16,244 nucleotides of DNA from JAZQNF01 sp045641505 (GTDB lineage Bacteria > Bacillota > Clostridia > Lachnospirales > Bianqueaceae): contig JAZUHB010000016.1 in NCBI GenBank assembly GCA_045641505.1, forward strand, positions 1 to 16,244. Reading direction: 5' to 3'. The notes beneath the pieces were generated by a model. The model was not told where the DNA came from. It searched no databases and saw only the letters and a program-made list of their open reading frames with translations. Shown piece by piece: positions 5,853 through 14,130 of the stretch (position 1 is its first letter; each line of letters begins with the position of its first letter). The translations under genes were made by a program, and so were the position numbers.

Positions 5853-7811
5853 TTATTTCGTGAGCACGCGGATGTTCTTCTCGCTTACCTGCTTGGTAAA
5901 GCCGTCATCCAGGTACTGCTCGTAGCTTTGTCCGTCGCCCAGAAGCTCCACGTCGCGAAGATCCATGAACTTGGTGCTCATCGCGAGCTTCTTCGTCACG
6001 GGCACGAGCGTTCCCTTCCGGATCCAGAACACGACCTCGTCCACCGGGACCTTCACGTCGCAGCGGCCCGCAGGGACCTTGCGGCAGCTGAAGTTGTCCC
6101 CGTCGAAGCGGACCTCGGTCATCTCCTCGGGCAGATAGACGCTGCGGCCGTCCGCGCCCTCCTCGAGCACGGGGGCGATCATTACGCTTCCGCCCACGAG
6201 GAGCTGGTCCTCGCAGCGGCGGGCCTCCTCATCCTCCGGCCACTCGAAGCCGAGGGCCTTCATGTACATGTCGGAGCGGAGCGCCGCCTTCACGAACTCG
6301 GAGTAGATATAGGGCATGAGCCGGTAGCGGAGCGCGATCACGTCGCGGAACTGCTTCGGGTTCGAGAAGCGGTAGCATTCCTGACGGCGGCTGCCCTTCG
6401 AGGAATGGTTGCGGAACAGCGGCGTAAAGTCGGAAAGCGCGTGCCAGCGCAGGGTGAGCTCCCGCTGCGCGTGACGGCCGAAGCCGCCTGTGTCCGCGCC
6501 GCTGTAGAGGAAGCCGCACATGTTGAGGCCGGTCATCTGCGTCAGGTTCCGCCGAAGCTGCAGCCAGCTGGAGTTGTTGTCGCCGGTCCACATGCCGCTG
6601 TAGCGGTGGGTGCCGATATAGCTGGAGCGCGAGAACAGGAGGTAGCGCTCGTCGAGGAGCTCGGACAGCGCCTCGCCCGTTCCCATCGCCATGAAGTGGC
6701 CGAAGACGTTGTGGACGTCGAAATGGCGCACCCTTCGGCCGTCGTACTGCTGGTACATCAGCTTGTACTCGCCGGTCAGACGGCTGTTCTCGGTCAGCGC
6801 GTCCGGCGCCTCGGGCACCGCGATCCGCTCGCCGCGGGGCATTCCGTCCATCCAGAAGATGGCGGGCTCGTTCATATCGATCCAGAAGCCGCGCACGCCC
6901 TGGTCGGTCAGCGCCTTGAACTGCATGCCGAACCAGCGGCGGGCCTCCGGACGGCAGAAATCCGGAAAATGCGTCATGCCGGGCCAGACCGCGGCGCCGA
7001 AGTTCTCGCCCTTCTCGTTCTTGACGTAATAGTCCTTTTCGACGCCCTCGTCGAAGACCGGATTGCCCGGCTCGATCTTGATGCCCGCGTCGATGATGGG
7101 CACCACGTGGTGGCCGCGGGCGTCGAGCACCCGGCAGAAGTTTTTGAAATCGGGGAAGCGCTTCTTATGGACCGTGAAATCGATATAACGGTCCATGTAG
7201 TCGATGTCCATGCTGAGCCCGTCCAGAGGGATGCCGGCGTTCCGGTACTTCTCCTCGACCTTCGAGAGGTCCTTCGCGCTCTTGTAGCCCCAGCGGCTCT
7301 GGATGTAGCCGAACGCCCAGAGCGGCGGGATGAAGCTTTGGCCGATGATCCGCAGAAACTCCCGGGTGATCTCGTAGCTCGACGTCCCTTCCAGCACGTA
7401 GAGCTTCAGATCCTCCGTCTGGGCGTAGACCTCCAGCTTGCCGCTGCCCGCGAGATCGACGTCGAAGACGGTGCGGGCGGGGGTGTCGAAGAACAGGCCG
7501 AAGTGCCGCTCACCGTCGATCACGACGAAATTGTGGGCGCCGTACAGCGACATCATCTCGTCGCGGTGGGTCGGATCGTCCGTGTTGAACATGATGTAGC
7601 GGTATCCGCGCTTGTCGATGCCGTGCAGGGTCTCACCGAGACCGTAGACGATCTCGCCGTCCGCCAGCGGCGTGGAAAAGCAGAGGCTCTTCACGCCGTC
7701 CGTGACCTTCCGTTCGAGAGTCAGATAGGGGATTTCTTCCGTCGAAACGGGGAACTCCGCCGTCACCGCGAAGGTCTCGAAGGGCTCGCCGAACAGATAC
7801 TTTCTTACCAT
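5853..7811 (-). CDS. Glycoside hydrolase family 31 (alpha-glucosidase-like)
   Basis: Retaining alpha-glycosidase, most likely an alpha-glucosidase for short alpha-glucans; alpha-xylosidase or sulfoquinovosidase-type activity cannot be excluded. The 652-residue protein has an N-terminal beta-sandwich with the family's YGLGE (56-60), then the (beta/alpha)8 barrel: PPLWAFGYIQSRWGY (162-176), MDIDYMD (201-207), nucleophile motif GFWIDMNEP with Asp312, and GMWTGDN with Asp411 as likely acid/base. LYSGADTGGF (435-444) and FRNHS (466-470) also match GH31. There is no signal peptide, so it is likely cytoplasmic. The ATG at 7811 follows an AGAAAGG ribosome binding site. It starts 13 bases after the GntR-type regulator stop, so it is last in that operon. 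Confidence 0.93.
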   Translation of the reverse strand: MVRKYLFGEPFETFAVTAEFPVSTEEIPYLTLERKVTDGVKSLCFSTPLADGEIVYGLGETLHGIDKRGYRYIMFNTDDPTHRDEMMSLYGAHNFVVIDGERHFGLFFDTPARTVFDVDLAGSGKLEVYAQTEDLKLYVLEGTSSYEITREFLRIIGQSFIPPLWAFGYIQSRWGYKSAKDLSKVEEKYRNAGIPLDGLSMDIDYMDRYIDFTVHKKRFPDFKNFCRVLDARGHHVVPIIDAGIKIEPGNPVFDEGVEKDYYVKNEKGENFGAAVWPGMTHFPDFCRPEARRWFGMQFKALTDQGVRGFWIDMNEPAIFWMDGMPRGERIAVPEAPDALTENSRLTGEYKLMYQQYDGRRVRHFDVHNVFGHFMAMGTGEALSELLDERYLLFSRSSYIGTHRYSGMWTGDNNSSWLQLRRNLTQMTGLNMCGFLYSGADTGGFGRHAQRELTLRWHALSDFTPLFRNHSSKGSRRQECYRFSNPKQFRDVIALRYRLMPYIYSEFVKAALRSDMYMKALGFEWPEDEEARRCEDQLLVGGSVMIAPVLEEGADGRSVYLPEEMTEVRFDGDNFSCRKVPAGRCDVKVPVDEVVFWIRKGTLVPVTKKLAMSTKFMDLRDVELLGDGQSYEQYLDDGFTKQVSEKNIRVLTK

Positions 7812-7824
7812 GGTGTTACCTTTC

Positions 7825-8478
7825 TCAGATCAGATGATTGTCGGTGATATTCTCCATCGTATGGCTGATGTGCGCGATGGCGCAGGCCTTCGCGGTCGCT
7901 CCGTCGTGCTGCGCGATCGCCTCGTAGATCGCCCGGTGCTCCCTGACCGTATGCTCGGCGCGGCCCTCCTGGCGCATGGACGCCTGACGGATCATCGCGG
8001 CGTAGATGTGGAGCTCCTTCAGGATCCGGGCCAGCATCCGGCTGCCGGAAAGCTCGTAGAGCATGTGATGGAAGCTGTCGTCCATCTCAAGCATCTTTTC
8101 GTAATTCTTCTTTTCCAGGTAGAACTCCATCAGCTCGACCCGCTCCTCCAGGGCGCGGATGTCCTCATCGGACGCGGTGTTCGCGGCACGCTCGGCGGCG
8201 ATGCCCTCGATCAGCGAACGGATGTAGTAGATGTCCTGGAAGTCCATCTTCTCGATGCCGACCACCACCGCGCCCCGGTTGGGACGGATGGCGACCAGCT
8301 CCTCCTGCTCTAGCTGGCGGAGCGCCTCCCGGACGGGGGTGCGGCTCACGTTCAGTTCATCGGCGACGCCCATTTCGGTCAAGGCGTCCCCCTTCTGATA
8401 ACGGCCGGAAAGGATGTCCCGGCGGAGTGCATCGTAGACCTGCTCGGTCAGATTGACCGATCTCGCTCTTTCTGTCAT
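7825..8478 (-). CDS. GntR family transcriptional regulator, FadR subfamily (FCD domain)
   Basis: DNA-binding regulator with an N-terminal winged helix-turn-helix (about 8-75; LTEQVYDALRRDILSG, LTEMGVADELNVSRTPVREALRQLEQEELV) and a C-terminal FCD ligand domain (about 80-210). The FCD metal-site pattern is visible in MDDSFHHMLYELSGS, VREHRAIYEAI and AHISHTM. Many relatives sense hexuronates or small carboxylic acids; the ligand here is unknown. At 217 residues it is of normal length. It lies between the HMGL-like synthase (34 bases upstream) and the GH31 gene (13 bases downstream) on the same strand, so it is probably a self-regulated operon member. A candidate operator is the TGTATACA palindrome at 9973-9980 over the operon's -10. 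Confidence 0.93.
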   Translation of the reverse strand: MTERARSVNLTEQVYDALRRDILSGRYQKGDALTEMGVADELNVSRTPVREALRQLEQEELVAIRPNRGAVVVGIEKMDFQDIYYIRSLIEGIAAERAANTASDEDIRALEERVELMEFYLEKKNYEKMLEMDDSFHHMLYELSGSRMLARILKELHIYAAMIRQASMRQEGRAEHTVREHRAIYEAIAQHDGATAKACAIAHISHTMENITDNHLI

Positions 8479-8512
8479 GGCTTTTTCCTGCTTTCTTATT
8501 TGGCTGTGGGGA

Positions 8513-9937
8513 TCAGTTCTTCCGGTGCAGCAGCTCCTGCTGTTTCAAGAGCTGCTCCGTCAGTTCATTGTCAGTAATCACGGTAACGCGGCCGGCGGCG
8601 TATTGCTCGTCCACCCAGGCCTTGATGCCTTCGATGATCGGGTCGTGCTTGTCGAGCGCGTCCTCGCCGGAGAGGCCGAGCTTCCGGTTCACCCAGAGGG
8701 CGATGCCGGAGATGCCGGAGGTATTGGAGATCAGCACCTTGGGCGGACGGTTCAGAAGCAGCTCCGTATCGAAGATGTTGTAGACCTCCTCGTTCTTCAT
8801 CATGCCGTCGGCGTGGACGCCCGCGCGGGTGACGTTGAACTCCTCGCCCACGAAGGGTGTGCGGGGCGGGATGTCGTAGTGCAGCTCGTTCTTGTAGTAA
8901 TCGGCAATCTCGGAGATCACGGTCGTGTCCATGCCGTCCAGAGTGCCGCGCAGCTGCGCGTACTCGATGACCATCGCCTCGAGGGGCGTATTGCCGGTGC
9001 GCTCGCCGATGCCCAGGAGCGAGCAGTTGACGGCCGAGGCGCCGTACATCCAGGCCGCGGAGGAATTGGAGACCGCCTTGTAGAAATCGTTGTGGCCGTG
9101 CCACTCGAGCAGACCGGAGGGGAAGTGCGCGTAATGGCGCAGACCGTAGATGATGCCGGGCACGCTGCGGGGCAGCGCCGCGCCGGGCATGCTGACACCG
9201 TAGCCCATCGTATCGCAGGCGCGGATCTTGATCGGCACGCCGGTCTCAGCCATCAGGTTGGCAAGCTCCAGGGCGAAGGGAACGACGAAGCCGTAGTAAT
9301 CGGCGCGGGTGATATCCTCGAAGTGGCAGCGCGGCCGGATGCCCGCCTCGATGCAGTCGCGGATGATGCCCAGATAGTGGTCGATCGCCTGGCGTCTCGT
9401 CATCTTCAGCTTGAAGAAGATGTGATAGTCGGAGCAGCTGACCAGGATGCCGGTCTCCTTGAGCCCGAGTTCCTTGACCAGCTTGAAATCTTCCTTGGTG
9501 GCGCGGATCCAGCTGGTGACCTCCGGAAACTCGTAGCCGAGCTCCAGGCAGCGCCGGACCGCCTCGCGGTCCTTGTCGCTGTAGAGGAAGAACTCGCTCT
9601 GGCGGATGATGCCCTTGGGGCCGCCCAGTCGGTGCAGCATCTTGTAGAGATCCACCATCTGGTCGGCGGTGTAGGGCTCGCGCGATTGCTGCCCGTCGCG
9701 GAAGGTGGTGTCGGTGATCCAGATCTCCTTCGGCATGCCGGCCGGCACGAGCCGCCGGTTGAACATGATCTTGGGAATCTCCTCATAGTTGAAGAGAAGC
9801 CGGTAGAGATTGGGCTCTTCCACATCCTGCAGGGTATACTTGTAATAGTTCTTCTCGAGCAGATTGGAGAACGGATCGAGCTCCAGCTCCTCCTCGTTCA
9901 TCCGGCGGAAATACTCTTTGTAATCGATATCTTCCAT
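8513..9937 (-). CDS. DRE-TIM metallolyase superfamily synthase (HMGL-like; Re-citrate synthase candidate)
   Basis: Acyl-CoA-dependent Claisen-condensation type enzyme of the isopropylmalate/homocitrate synthase superfamily, 474 residues. The DRE-TIM signature is WITDTTFRDGQQSREPYT (73-90), the metal-binding pair is EWHGHNDFYK with His280 and His282, and LGIGERTGNTPLEAM (308-322) is the usual downstream motif. It has an unusual N-terminal extension of about 65 residues, rich in acidic residues, and I see no typical leucine-feedback (LeuA dimer) domain. This layout resembles proteins of Clostridia often annotated 2-isopropylmalate synthase, which include Re-citrate synthases; that assignment is from memory and tentative. 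No leuB/C/D or other leucine genes are nearby. It is the first gene of the operon with gntR and GH31, behind a consensus promoter at 9971-9999. Confidence 0.8.
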   Translation of the reverse strand: MEDIDYKEYFRRMNEEELELDPFSNLLEKNYYKYTLQDVEEPNLYRLLFNYEEIPKIMFNRRLVPAGMPKEIWITDTTFRDGQQSREPYTADQMVDLYKMLHRLGGPKGIIRQSEFFLYSDKDREAVRRCLELGYEFPEVTSWIRATKEDFKLVKELGLKETGILVSCSDYHIFFKLKMTRRQAIDHYLGIIRDCIEAGIRPRCHFEDITRADYYGFVVPFALELANLMAETGVPIKIRACDTMGYGVSMPGAALPRSVPGIIYGLRHYAHFPSGLLEWHGHNDFYKAVSNSSAAWMYGASAVNCSLLGIGERTGNTPLEAMVIEYAQLRGTLDGMDTTVISEIADYYKNELHYDIPPRTPFVGEEFNVTRAGVHADGMMKNEEVYNIFDTELLLNRPPKVLISNTSGISGIALWVNRKLGLSGEDALDKHDPIIEGIKAWVDEQYAAGRVTVITDNELTEQLLKQQELLHRKN

Positions 9938-9970
9938 AGTGACAGACTCCGTTCATTCGGATTTTGCGCT

Positions 9971-9999
9971 ATTGTATACATTTATACCTGTTTTGTCAA
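9971..9999 (-). promoter_or_regulatory. Promoter and candidate GntR operator for the synthase-gntR-GH31 operon
   Basis: On the minus strand a perfect TTGACA -35 (9994-9999) and a TACAAT -10 (9971-9976) are 17 bases apart. The perfect palindrome TGTATACA (9973-9980) overlaps the -10, with a second TATAC half in the spacer (9983-9987). Such GTATAC-centred palindromes are typical of FCD-type GntR operators, so the operon's own regulator may bind here; this is inferred. Confidence 0.75.
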
Positions 10000-10020
10000 G
10001 GGAAATTCCCGAAAAAGCTC

Positions 10021-10051
10021 AAAAAAAAGGAGACGACGGAGCGTCTCCTTT
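10021..10051 (-). terminator. Terminator of the Ig-like surface-protein gene
   Basis: Read on the minus strand, the stem AAAGGAGACG/CGTCTCCTTT is followed by a run of eight T. It starts only about ten bases past the stop at 10061. Confidence 0.9.
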
Positions 10052-10060
10052 CTATGCGTT

Positions 10061-11296
10061 TCATTCTTGGTCTCCGGAGGGGGCGTCTTCTCCGCTCTCC
10101 TTCTTCCGGCGCTTCAGACTTTCGCCGTTCTCCTCCATGCCCTTCAGCACAATCACGCGGACCACCGGGAAGAGAACCGCCAGAAGGATCAGACCGCCCA
10201 GGATGAAACGAAGCTTCAGATCCTTTTCGGTCACGGGAAGCGGATCTTCGTCTCCGGATTCCTCCCCCTGGCCCTGATGATGGCCGGGATCATCGGAAAT
10301 ACTCTCCTGATGGGAGGGATCCCCCGCCGGAACGGTGTAGAAGAACTGGAAAACACGGCCGTCCCCGACCGCGGTCACGCTTTCGTTCAAAAAGCCGTTC
10401 CAGGTCATCGCGTACTCCTCGTCCTTGACGAAATACCGTTCATCCGCGGGAGTGACCCGGATGAGCACCTCGACCTCGTCGCCGGGGTGAGGAACGTATT
10501 CGCCGCGGCCCTCGCCGTTCACACGGTATTCGATGGAGGAAATGAAGCAGTCCGGCGTATCCAGGCTCGCCTCATAGGAGGCCGCGGTTCCGGCGGACGG
10601 CAGCGGCAGATCCGTGACGGAAAGAAGCGTCGCGATCGGATGGCGCAGGACCGTCAGCACCGCGTATTTCGGGCTTTTCGTGGTGGCGGTATAGGACTTG
10701 CCCTGACTGTTCGTCAGGATGCAGTAAAAGCGGTAGCCGCTCATCCAGTACTTGCAGTTCCGGATGACGAGCACTCTCTCATTCCAGCCCGTGGCGTCGG
10801 GAAAATTGGATTGGTCGATATAGACCATCGAGGAATCCACGCAGATCCACTGATATTCCACGTTTTCCTCATCCTGGCGGGTCTCCACGGCAAAGGCGGC
10901 GGTATCACCCGAGTAGACCGTGACGCTTTCCGGCCAGGACGCGAGCACCGGGACGGAGCGGACGGCGCGGAAGGTCCATTCGTACGCGGCGACCTCCGTG
11001 TTTTCGATGTCGAAGACCGTGTCCCGGATAATGACGGTGCCGGCCCCGGTAAAGCTGTACGTTCCGTTTTCGTTGACGGTGACGTACTTCGCGCCGGAGA
11101 CGACCTCATAGGAATCGCGTTCCATGTTGGCGGCATACTGCTTCAGGGTCACGGACTCGCCTACGAGGACCTCGATCGGCTCGCTTCCCTTTGCCTCGAC
11201 CGCAGGCTGAAAAGCCTCTGTCGGGAACGTCCGTCCCAGGACGGCCGCCGGCAGAAGCACCGCGATCATCAACAGCAGCGCCGCTTTCTTTTTCAT
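10061..11296 (-). CDS. Secreted/membrane-anchored protein with Ig-like domain, unknown function
   Basis: Not recognised as a named family. The 411-residue protein begins with a signal peptide (MKKKAALLLMIAVLLPAAVLG, cleavage probably near 21-25). A middle region of about 115-216 looks Ig-like: SVTVYSGDTAAFAVET, VEYQWICVD with Trp150 and Cys152, and SGYRFYCILTNSQGKSYT with Cys192. A further beta-rich part follows (220-325), then a linker rich in Asp, Glu, Gly and His, one transmembrane segment (about 364-385) and a short, highly charged cytoplasmic tail. The overall plan suggests an exported single-pass protein with its bulk outside. The open frame reaches 11359, into the tRNA gene, but the ATG at 11296 has AGGGG seven bases upstream and starts the signal peptide, so it is chosen. 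A terminator-like hairpin separates it from the tRNA. Confidence 0.82.
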   Translation of the reverse strand: MKKKAALLLMIAVLLPAAVLGRTFPTEAFQPAVEAKGSEPIEVLVGESVTLKQYAANMERDSYEVVSGAKYVTVNENGTYSFTGAGTVIIRDTVFDIENTEVAAYEWTFRAVRSVPVLASWPESVTVYSGDTAAFAVETRQDEENVEYQWICVDSSMVYIDQSNFPDATGWNERVLVIRNCKYWMSGYRFYCILTNSQGKSYTATTKSPKYAVLTVLRHPIATLLSVTDLPLPSAGTAASYEASLDTPDCFISSIEYRVNGEGRGEYVPHPGDEVEVLIRVTPADERYFVKDEEYAMTWNGFLNESVTAVGDGRVFQFFYTVPAGDPSHQESISDDPGHHQGQGEESGDEDPLPVTEKDLKLRFILGGLILLAVLFPVVRVIVLKGMEENGESLKRRKKESGEDAPSGDQE

Positions 11297-11312
11297 GTTG
11301 CTACCCCTGAAT

Positions 11313-11345
11313 AGAAAATAAAGGACAACCTTCCCGGTTGTCCTT
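11313..11345 (-). terminator. Terminator-like hairpin between tRNA-Gln and the Ig-like gene
   Basis: AAGGACAACC (11321-11330) pairs perfectly with GGTTGTCCTT (11336-11345). On the minus strand the stem is followed by TTTATTTTC. It lies seven bases after the tRNA 3' end and 25 bases before the next start codon. Confidence 0.8.
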
Positions 11346-11351
11346 CGTAAG

Positions 11352-11423
11352 CTGGGCATGAAGGATTCGAACCTACGAATGCTGGAGTCAGAGTCCAGTG
11401 CCTTACCGCTTGGCGAATGCCCA
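11352..11423 (-). tRNA. tRNA-Gln (anticodon CTG)
   Basis: The 72-nt minus-strand sequence folds as a full cloverleaf: acceptor TGGGCAT/ATGCCCA, D arm GCC-AAGCGGTAA-GGC, anticodon arm CTGGA-CTCTGAC-TCCAG with anticodon CTG (reads CAG), variable CATTC, T arm with TTCGAAT loop, discriminator G. The weak acceptor start with T1 and the TC at positions 8-9 are usual in bacterial tRNA-Gln. The T stem GTAGG/CCTTC contains one T-T mismatch (T50, T64). The 3' CCA is not encoded and must be added. It has its own consensus promoter and follows ftsH. Confidence 0.96.
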
Positions 11424-11427
11424 ATAT

Positions 11428-11452
11428 GTTTGCGCTTTTTTCAAGCGCAAAC
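11428..11452 (-). other. Hairpin at the start of the tRNA-Gln leader
   Basis: GTTTGCGCTT and AAGCGCAAAC form a perfect 10-bp stem with a five-base loop on the minus strand. It lies between the -10 (11456-11461) and the mature tRNA 5' end at 11423, so it falls almost exactly at the predicted transcription start. It could also act as a weak terminator after ftsH, though it has no T-tract. Confidence 0.7.
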
Positions 11453-11455
11453 AGG

Positions 11456-11484
11456 ATTATAATACGGAGCCGGTACTATGTCAA
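11456..11484 (-). promoter_or_regulatory. Full-consensus promoter for tRNA-Gln
   Basis: On the minus strand, perfect TTGACA (11479-11484) and perfect TATAAT (11456-11461) are 17 bases apart. The -35 starts only eight bases past the ftsH stop. Confidence 0.92.
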
Positions 11485-11491
11485 GTGGAAA

Positions 11492-13318
<1,827 letters not shown>

Positions 13319-13335
13319 ATTGTATTACCTTTCTT

Positions 13336-13379
13336 CGGGCCCTTTTCGCGGCCCGCGGCGAGCCGGTTCGTTCCGGCTC
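13336..13379 (-). promoter_or_regulatory. Structured GC-rich leader of ftsH (two hairpins)
   Basis: GAGCCGG/CCGGCTC (13360-13366 / 13373-13379) and CGGGCC/GGCCCG (13336-13341 / 13350-13355) form two consecutive stems in the predicted 5' untranslated region. The second lies just before the AAAGG ribosome binding site. A regulatory role is possible but not shown. Confidence 0.5.
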
Positions 13380-13386
13380 TGCCTAT

Positions 13387-13396
13387 ATTATACCAG
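13387..13396 (-). promoter_or_regulatory. Extended -10 promoter for ftsH
   Basis: The minus strand reads CTGGTATAAT: a perfect TATAAT with the TG dinucleotide one base upstream (extended -10). No good -35 is seen (TCTGCC at 17-bp spacing), which an extended -10 can compensate. Confidence 0.65.
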
Positions 13397-13423
13397 AAAA
13401 GGCTGTCCGGCAGAAGGGCCGGA
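13397..13423 (-). terminator. Weak terminator candidate after tadA
   Basis: TCCGGC/GCCGGA (13406-13411 / 13418-13423) forms a 6-bp stem on the minus strand, followed after five bases by TTTT. Its stem is short and the T-run is displaced, so it may be leaky; it lies just upstream of the ftsH -10. Confidence 0.35.
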
Positions 13424-13452
13424 GGGCAGTTGCGCGAGATTTTACCGTTCGT

Positions 13453-13947
13453 TCACATTTGCCGCCGGCCGGAGCCCTTTTCCCGGAGACTCCGGAAGAA
13501 GCGCTGAAGCAATGCACGGCTCTCCTCGCCCCGGACCCCCGCCGTGACCTCGCACTGATGATTGAAGCGGGGCTCGCGCAGAAGGTCGGTGACCGAGCCC
13601 GCGCAGCCCGCCTTCGGGTTCATCGCGCCGATCACGACCCGGGGGATACGGGCCTGGACGATGGCGCCCGCGCACATGGGACAGGGCTCCAGCGTCACGT
13701 AGAGGGTGCAGTCCTCGAGCCGCCAGTCACGGAGCCGGCGGGAGGCCTGACGGATCGCCATGATCTCCGCGTGCTCGAGCACCGAGCCGCGGGCGTTCCG
13801 GCGGTTCAGCCCTTTTCCGATCACCCTGCCCTGCAGACGGCCGGGTCCGTCGAAGACGATCACGCAGCCGATGGGCGTCTCCTCCCGCTTCGCGGCCCGC
13901 TCGGCGAGCCTAAGCGCCATATCCATGAAAACCGTGTCCTGTTCCAT
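13453..13947 (-). CDS. tadA: tRNA-specific adenosine deaminase
   Basis: Converts the wobble adenosine of tRNA-Arg(ACG) to inosine so that one tRNA reads several Arg codons. The 164-residue cytidine-deaminase-fold protein has the zinc ligand and proton shuttle in VLEHAEIMAI (His59, Glu61), and TLEPCPMCAGAIVQARI with Cys89 and Cys92. ETPIGCVIV (23-31) is the usual substrate-loop start, and NPKAGCAGS (110-118) together with FNHQCEVTAG is typical of TadA rather than free cytosine or guanine deaminases. A short insertion (DGPGRLQGRVIGKG, 33-46) is slightly unusual. The ATG at 13947 follows GAGGAAG. It diverges from eda; the promoter is at 13978-14006. Confidence 0.95.
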   Translation of the reverse strand: MEQDTVFMDMALRLAERAAKREETPIGCVIVFDGPGRLQGRVIGKGLNRRNARGSVLEHAEIMAIRQASRRLRDWRLEDCTLYVTLEPCPMCAGAIVQARIPRVVIGAMNPKAGCAGSVTDLLREPRFNHQCEVTAGVRGEESRALLQRFFRSLREKGSGRRQM

Positions 13948-13977
13948 TTCCGCTTCCTCACATCATTCTTTCGCACG

Positions 13978-14006
13978 ATTATAACAAGGAAACACCGCGG
14001 AAGCAA
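13978..14006 (-). promoter_or_regulatory. Promoter for tadA
   Basis: On the minus strand TTGCTT (14001-14006) and perfect TATAAT (13978-13983) are 17 bases apart. It gives a leader of about 24 bases before the tadA start. Confidence 0.8.
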
Positions 14007-14034
14007 CAAAAACGTCCCAACCGTTGAAATTCCC

Positions 14035-14063
14035 TTGAAAAGAGCCTCTTTTTGGAGTATGAT
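14035..14063 (+). promoter_or_regulatory. Promoter for eda-kdgK
   Basis: TTGAAA (14035-14040) and TATGAT (14058-14063) are 17 bases apart. Two palindromes, GTATGATAC over the -10 (14057-14065) and CGTCCGGACG just past the predicted start (14081-14090), could be operators for a sugar-acid regulator; this is only a possibility. Confidence 0.7.
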
Positions 14064-14130
14064 ACGAACGATAATTTTGCCGTCCGGACGCCCCGCGCGT
14101 CGGCGGTCATGATAAAGAAAGGATACTGCC

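Noticed and set aside
8453..11314. Very long plus-strand open frame (953 codons)
   Set aside because: It is antisense to three genes with clear motifs and crosses their intergenic gaps; its His/Asp/Val-rich translation is typical of a GC-rich shadow frame.
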